Origin: Clonostachys chloroleuca
Taxonomy: Eukaryota > Ascomycota > Sordariomycetes > Hypocreales > Bionectriaceae
Assembly (NCBI GenBank): GCA_037952775.1
Contig: JBANAY010000003.1
Location: forward strand, 1-64,000
Reading direction: 5' to 3'
DNA: 64,000 nucleotides
The position numbers and the translations under genes are program-made. Below the pieces are notes generated by a model. It ran no database searches and was not told the origin of the DNA. It was given only the letters and a program-made list of their open reading frames with translations. Within the stretch, counting starts at the first letter, position 1. Every line of letters starts with the position of its first letter. Of this stretch, positions 57,921 to 64,000 are shown one piece after another.

Positions 57921-59296
57921 AGACGGAAATTCACAGTAGTCTACTAATACGCACCATCTGAAGTTAAGAGAATTTCATCATTTTACCTTATATGAAGTAT
58001 TGGGTTGAGTTAGCCTTCTTCTGGACATGATAGGACCGTACTTGAACCCAAGCCTCGATGCATCCTTGCTTTCCACTGCTCACCCACCGAATGCCACTAA
58101 CAAATAAGCCGTCTTCCACCTCATCTCACCTCCGCCAAAAGCAACTCCTGCGGAAAACCTTCAGGTCAAGGTTTTCTCTTTCTCGTTTGTTCTGACCCTT
58201 TGTTCCCAAAACGGCTTCGATGCAGCTCAGGGTGGATCCACCACGCGATAATTCGGCGGCATCTCGCTGCCGCACTTTGCCACCAGTGTCTAAGTGGATC
58301 ACTCTAATAATACGGAGTACAGGACAGGATAATTGCAAATTGAAGACTGGACCTTGCGCAATTGATTGTTTGGCAGAGGCATAAATCTTCGTAATATCCA
58401 ACAGACCAATGAGTAGCGTGTTCAAGAATCACCTTTTCGCGGTTCGTCAATCTGCCTCACAGAAACAGTGGATGCAGGATCTGACAACCGACTTTAACGT
58501 GTGAATGACACCTGAAGAAGAGGGGAAAATTTAATAAGAAAAAATTATCTCTACTGAAGAAAGGGCATTGAAGAAAAAGGCATAACGCATCGCAAGACCG
58601 AGAGAAGATCTGGCCCATTTCTTATGCTTGTTCAGGCATGAAATCAAAAATCCGTCGCTCTTGTTTGGATTCGTTGCGTGACCCGCTTCTGTTCTAGGTT
58701 GCAAGTGTACATGAACTCCTCTTGAGCTGGAAATGAAAATGATTGCCAGTGAATCTAGAATAGCAAATGGGCAATTACACGCAGTTGCTGCTAGTCGTTC
58801 ATGCGTAGGTGTACACTCGGATGCAGCTTGTCGGCAAGCACATTTTCAGCCATGCCCTGTGCATGCTTTAGCGTGCGGCTCGGGCTCTCCGGCCCCTTTC
58901 GATAAGAAGTCCGAGACAGCTATATATCTTTTATCCATGATGCTAAACCCGAACTAGACGGCAGACGCCGTCTGTGAGCTTGATGGGGAATTAGGGACGA
59001 TACCGGAGCTTCAAGTCACCCCATTTGGGACCCACGAATTATATTCAGCTCAGATGATGCCATCGCAGCTCGATATTGTAAACGCCGGAGAATTGTTCCG
59101 GCAACATATACACGATTGCCTGAGATTGAGAGACGAATACCAACTTTGAGCATCAAGCAAAGGACATTAAAGTAGCCACAACCTCACCTAGAAGAATGGG
59201 TTTTATTACCGTTAACAACACCTGGGTTGAGCAAAACATCGACAACACCTGAGACTCGCCGCATTGCGAAGATTGGCCACGCATCCATCATCTAAG
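57921..59296. other. Intergenic
   Basis: 1.4 kb between regulator and transporter. Short frames only, no recognisable product. It would contain the transporter promoter; no zinc-cluster target site stood out. Confidence 0.6.
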
Positions 59297-60999
59297 ATGA
59301 GCACCGAGAAGCAGCCCGCACCTGAGATTGCCAGCGGGCGCTCAAGCAGCTCTATTCGCGAGCGCAAGATCATCTCTAGCAAGGCGGCGGACGAAACCTT
59401 TCAGCTCATCGAACAGCATGGGGAAAGCGTGAGAGAGCTGACGCCGGAAAAGCTCAAGACGCTGAAAAGGAAGCTTTATATCTATATTCTGCTTCTCGTT
59501 ACTTTTATCGACTTTATGCTTTATGTGTGTATTTTTGGGACATTGAGGACAATTCCGAATAATGCTGATACCACTCTTCAGGTCGACAAATCCACTCTAG
59601 GTCAAGCAACTCTTCTAGGTCTTTTCCAGGACACTGGACTGGATAACGCTGAGTATAACAATCTCAACTCGCTGTTTTATACAGGTAGGTGAAAAAAGTC
59701 TTGGAAACTCTACTTACGCAGAAGCTAACTAGATGCTTAGGCTATATCCTCGGCCAAGTTCCAGGTCAATTCCTGATCCAGCGTCTCCGCCTTCGGACTT
59801 ACATCTCTGGAACCATCTTTGTATGGGCTGTCATTATATTTCTCCACTGCGTGGGTAAGAGCTATGGTGCTCTCATCCCACTAAGGTTCTTCCTCGGATT
59901 CGTTGAATCGCCTATGATTCCTGCTCTGGAGATCACCATGAACATGTTCTTCACGCCAGAGGAAGTCCACCAGGTCCAACCCCTCTTCTACATCTCCTGC
60001 ATCGGCTCGCCCATGTTCACTGGCCTCGTCTCGAATGGCCTTCTTTTCAGCAAGGCCGGTGTCAGCCCGTGGAAGTTCTTCATGATCATTACCGGTGGAA
60101 TGTCGCTTCTGCTGTCTGGACTCACCTGGGTGGCATATCCCAACAACCCTGCAACGGCCTGGTTTCTGAGCACAGAAGAGAAAATTCAGACTATCCGTCG
60201 GGTTCAAAATTCGACGAGAAGCGCTATTGAGCAGAAGACTTTCAAGAAGTATCAGTTTCATGAGGCATTGCGGGATCCTGTATCTTGGCTCTTTGCCAGT
60301 GCAGGTTTCACACTGATGCTGGCAAATAACCTACCCTACCAGCAAAGTCTTTTGTTTCTTGATCTTGGTATATCGGATCTTGGATCAACCTTGGTTTGGG
60401 TTGCATCTGGTGGCTTTGCGATCATCTGTTGTATCGTCGCCTTCCTGCTTATCCGCATCTTCCCTGGTTACAACGCCTACTGGGCAGCACTGTGGAGTCT
60501 GCCATGTATTGCTACAAGCATTGGCATGGTTACGATCTCCTGGGGCGAGACAATTCCGATGTTGGCCTGCTTGCTGATCCCTCCTAATTGCTTTGCGCAA
60601 ACTTGGATCATCTCGGTTGGCTGGTTGTCCTCGAGCTGTGCTGGATACACTAAGCGACTCACTCGTAACGCTATGTTCATGGTCTTTTACGGAATCTCGA
60701 ACATTATCTCCCCGCAGCTGTGGAAGTCAGGAGGACCGCGCTACTATGGGGCCTGGATCACTCAGATCGTTGTTAGCTTCACCTTAACGCCGCTCATTTT
60801 AATCCTCATTAGGTACATTCTCTCCAAGCGAAACAAGGAACGTAGACAGTGGATCGCGGAGCAGGCTGCATTAGGCAATTATGGTGAGGGATATATCGAG
60901 CAGTCTGGCGATGGAGGCGATACTGTCAAAGTTAAGGTTGACGTTGCTATGCTCGACTTGACCGATCTGGAGAACAAGCATTTCCTCTATCCTCTATAG
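59297..60999 (+). CDS. MFS transporter, Dal5-like anion:cation symporter family
   Basis: Three exons: 59,297-59,524, 59,582-59,684 and 59,741-60,999. They give 529 residues in frame over introns of 57 bp (GTGTGT..CAG) and 56 bp (GTAGGT..branch GCTAACT..TAG). Splicing rebuilds TM1 (YIYILLLVTFIDFMLY-V) and FYTG-YILGQVPGQFLIQRL, the allantoate-permease-like TM2. Further hallmarks are RFFLGFVESPMIPALEITMNMFF, GGMSLLLSGLTWVAYPNNP, and the C-terminal helix WITQIVVSFTLTPLILILI followed by RNKERRQW. Twelve-helix plasma-membrane carrier for an organic anion, vitamin or ureide. The substrate cannot be told. The upstream in-frame region before 59,297 starts without ATG. Confidence 0.93.
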
Positions 61000-62267
61000 A
61001 TGTGTTGAAACGGATCATTTCTAGGAGCAGCCAGAAAGGGGAAATGGGAACATGTATAAGCGATATAGCTACTCTTTTACTATTAATAGATTTATATTGC
61101 ACAACTTCATTCGTAGTTACTATTTGGCAGAAATGCATTACCGTGAAACAATTTTTTTTTTTTTTTTTTTGCTCAAAATCAGGCTGGTGCGCTCATGATG
61201 TATAGGTAGTTTTGCAATGTGCTTGCTAAGGATAGCCTCAGGCAAGGGGAGAGCAGAATCGCCCTCACTAACGTTGAATTTGTATTTCGAAACTATAGGG
61301 CCCTGGATATTGGTGGCCACTGGCTTCGGAAGATGTTCAAGTGGGACAGTGAAGTGAATAAGTTTGTCGACTGCAGGCCGTATACGGACAACGAAAAAGA
61401 GGCACTTTTGTGAGGTCTATGCTTAAAAGTAGAACGAGATTACGGGACAGAGTCATACACGGGACCAAGTCTTTGCTGAGGCGTCTTTGGGGTATTTGCT
61501 AGCACTTACATTCGATATCCTTTTTATGCTGATAGCAATGGACGAGGATGAGAACACGGATCCGCTCGATGCACTGGGGCTGAACAAGCTATTCAGCGAG
61601 TTCAAGGAGAAATATGTCCAATCTGGATTTGAGGCTGACGGGTAACTGACCGTAGAATATATTGATATCTAGGATCTCGACAGAGTTCGGCCAGTGTTGT
61701 GGCGTCTTGCGACTGAAGGATGCAACACTGTTAATGAAATCTATCACAGGCCGGTAATATACTTTATGACATATTATTCCATGCTATTAGCCGATTTTAC
61801 AACCGGCGGTAAAGCCGCGAGGTTTGAAGCTGTGATTGAATTAAGAGTGTCTGCCAATGAAGTTGACAAGTAATGTCTCATATTATTGTCCCAGTGGTAA
61901 ACCAATCCCGAAATATATAATCTAGAAGGAAAAATTATACCGCAAGAGCTAAAAATAAGGTATAATGGGATTTCCCATACACCAGTGTAAGATATCATGG
62001 GTTGGCTCAGACATTTGCGTATATACGAGTGTAGAGCAGTTCCAATTGGTGCGTATTTATTGTTAGTGCAACATGTGACATAACCAAAGTAGATGACCAG
62101 GTAGTGTTACAGCGAGGGCGACCCTAGATGAAACTCTACGGAACTTGAGCTTCCGAGAATAATGCTAGGCACTTTTGTTTGTTCCAAAGCTATTATGTAA
62201 ACTCTGTTTCAGGTTTTATCATACGGTAAATACATTCAAGTCTTGACTTTTCCGTTCTTCGTATTCA
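61000..62267. other. Intergenic with possible gene relic
   Basis: Contains a T19 run (61,152-61,170). Between about 61,219 and 61,760 several frames show coding-like pieces such as ALDIGGHWLRKMFKWDSE and GLNKLFSEFKEKYV. They do not join, which suggests a decayed gene I do not recognise. Confidence 0.4.
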
Positions 62268-62620
62268 GGGTGTGATTGGAAAGTCCGCCAGAGGACCGCC
62301 AAAGGACCGCCAAATGGCATAATTATGCAAAAAATACCGACCTTCCCTAAATTAGTAAGGGATACCATATAAAATAAAGAATACAAGTTCCACATTTCAT
62401 AATTTTGCTATCATCTGCCATGAAATCCGTGGTTTTTTGGCGGACGTTAATGGGCCGGCAAACGTAGTTTCGCGGATGCGCAAACCGCATGATCTCAAGG
62501 TCCCTCGTCAAATGTGGGACGATACATAAGTACATTTTAATCAATTCCCCGCTGGAATTAGTACCTAGGTACCTGCTTGCCGTCTCTTGGCAGACTTTGG
62601 CGGACTTTCCAATCACACCC
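62268..62620. mobile_element. MITE, 353 bp, PIF/Harbinger-like
   Basis: Terminal inverted repeats begin GGGTGTGATTGGAAAGTCCG at 62,268 and are mirrored exactly at 62,599-62,620, continuing imperfectly inward with repeated GCCAAAG-like blocks. Flanked by TCA (62,265-62,267) and TCA (62,621-62,623). A 3-bp duplication and a GG..TTGG-type terminus point to PIF/Harbinger, though the usual target is TWA. No coding capacity. Lies just upstream of the secreted-protein gene. Confidence 0.8.
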
Positions 62621-62738
62621 TCAATGCCTATTAATATCGATTGAACGGCACTGGAAATCCCTGAATCAGGTCTCTGTATACCACTTCTTTCTTTACCTGC
62701 GCAGCATTTATGCTCAGCGGTCCTTTACCTTTTCAAAT

Positions 62739-63702
62739 ATGAAGTCTTTTGCAACATTTGGCGTGTTGGTGGCTTTTTCTCTGGCGAGCAAGTGGTGGCA
62801 AACAAGGATGTCGTTACACTTTACGCCAAGTCCAACGCATATATCCAGGAGGCTTCAGCAACTCTTGTTCTTGGAGATGTTCCCAATCCCATTACTGGAG
62901 ATGTAGCTCTATGGAGCGCCATTATGATGGAAAATCAGGCTTCTTTCCTCCAAGGAGTTACTGAGAATGCTCCTGCCGGGTAAGACGTTAAACGATCGTG
63001 GACCTCCTCAGATTAATATTTTTCTGATACCTGACAGTCTGGGATACTGCTACAACCTTGGAAAGCAATGGTGCAACTTTGCGTATGCCCTTATTAACGG
63101 GAGTAAGCCGCCCGATTAGTTTCGTGTATACCAAACCTGCTACTAAAAATTATATACCAGGCTCCCAGCCAAAGAATGGCAACCCTGTCAAAGCAGCACC
63201 TGGCTCTCGAGTCAAGACACATTGTATGTAAAGACTGGCTGTATTTTTTAAGGCAGGTTCTAACTTGTATGTTTCGCAGACAAACTGAACTCCTCCACCC
63301 AGGAATGGGATCAGGATGTTTACATCGACAACCAACTTGTCTCTAGCATCTCTACCAGTAAGTTTCGATTGCGATCTCACCAGCATAATGCTAATGCACA
63401 GTTCGATAGGTAAGGGACAGCATGGATGGATTTTCTACATTTCTGTCGAGTGCGCAGCGGGAACTTGCTCTACTGCCCCAGCTCACTGTAAGACTTCTGC
63501 ACCTTCAGAGTTGCGTACCAAACGGTAGCTGATAGAGAACCTAGGCTGGGAAGACGTTACCATCACGCTCAGTCAAGCTGACCCAAGTTTTGGCCATACG
63601 GACAACTGGGATCAGGGAGCCACCGGGGGAGAAATGTTGACACCCGACGGAGGCAAAACTTGGAAGCTCACCTCGCTGGAGATTCCAGCAATTAATGCTT
63701 AG
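62739..63702 (+). pseudogene. Secreted protein of unknown family, single frameshift after the signal peptide
   Basis: Six exons: 62,739-62,979, 63,038-63,102, 63,161-63,223, 63,280-63,357, 63,410-63,487 and 63,545-63,702. All five introns have GT..AG ends and fit in frame. The start MKSFATFGVLVAFSLAS is a good signal peptide. The mature part, GEQVVANKDVVTLYAKSN, lies in the next frame and begins at the same place, about 62,781. Summed exon length is 683, one short of a multiple of three, consistent with a one-base loss. The mature protein has CYNLGKQWCNFAY, DVYIDNQLVSS, GWIFYISVECAAGTC and TPDGGKTWKLTSLEIP. I do not recognise the family. Could be a sequencing slip rather than a true pseudogene. 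Confidence 0.65.
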
Positions 63703-64000
63703 CATTTCATAGGACTTCTGCCAGGTCCCTTGATGGAGCCAAATTAATCATGGATCAGCATCTCACATCCTTGAGTCGCATGATTCTAACTCATTTTATG
63801 TTCTGGCTGGTCTCTGTAGTTATGTTCGGTCTGCTTCTTCAGATGTTCAAGTAAATGCTCCTCCGTCTTGCCTCATTAGGTATGGCAGTCATTTCTATAC
63901 TATACGATACTTAAACAATGTCCAGGTTCATAAACATATAAATTAACGCCTCCCTATGCCCCAAGTTTACTTGAAGGAATACTGGAAAAGATTTGATATG
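63703..64000. other. 3' flank to window end
   Basis: 298 bp downstream of the secreted-protein gene. No feature seen. Confidence 0.6.

Noticed and set aside
61152..61170. T19 run as a retrotransposon poly-A tail
   Set aside because: No element body or target duplication next to it.
63340..63415. Apparent second frameshift in the secreted-protein gene
   Set aside because: Choosing the acceptor TTCGATAG at 63,409 instead of CACAG restores the frame, so this is a normal intron.

Overview
The window looks like the genome of a filamentous ascomycete (Pezizomycotina). Its coding islands have short introns of about 55-140 bp with GT..AG ends and CTAAC/CTAAT-type branch points. The gene families are fungal: Zn2Cys6 regulator, rhodopsin-type membrane protein, Dal5-like MFS carrier, several P450s, a PDR-type ABC transporter fragment and an F-box protein. 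Between the islands lie very AT-rich blocks almost devoid of CpA/TpG and packed with TpA, the signature of repeat-induced point mutation (RIP) on transposons. I cannot name the genus from sequence alone.

Layout. 1-12.09 kb: RIP-degraded AT-rich DNA, with a palindrome-cored minisatellite at 10.57-11.05 kb. 12.29-16.44 kb: a divergent gene pair, a TPR-CHAT protease (minus strand) and a small protein with gasdermin-like features and an acidic tail (plus strand), sharing a 422-bp promoter. 17.75-23.44 kb: a second RIP block that I resolve as a 1.26-kb tandem duplication carrying nested insertions, including a solo LTR with an exact 5-bp target duplication. 23.44-35.20 kb: a secondary-metabolism-like group (PDR ABC transporter fragment, three P450s, a rhodopsin-type membrane protein, a small membrane protein). 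At least two members carry lesions, and no backbone synthase is visible. 36.20-52.45 kb: a Ty1/Copia retrotransposon with 216-bp LTRs and a perfect GCGAT target duplication, split by a Ty3/Gypsy element (42.50-49.92 kb, 364-bp LTRs) inserted into its reverse transcriptase in the opposite orientation. A solo Gypsy LTR follows at 52.80 kb. 53.64-64 kb: gene-bearing DNA with an F-box protein, a Zn2Cys6 regulator, an MFS transporter, a 353-bp MITE and a frameshifted secreted-protein gene.

The most interesting candidate system is the CHAT protease/gasdermin-like pair. Fungal gasdermins act in regulated cell death and allorecognition and are switched on by removal of a short C-terminal piece by a protease encoded next door. 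Here the CHAT His/Cys dyad is intact, the TPR sensor repeats are very alike, the partner ends in a 51-residue highly acidic tail, and the two genes form an island between two RIP blocks. The gasdermin call is recognition by eye, not a database result.
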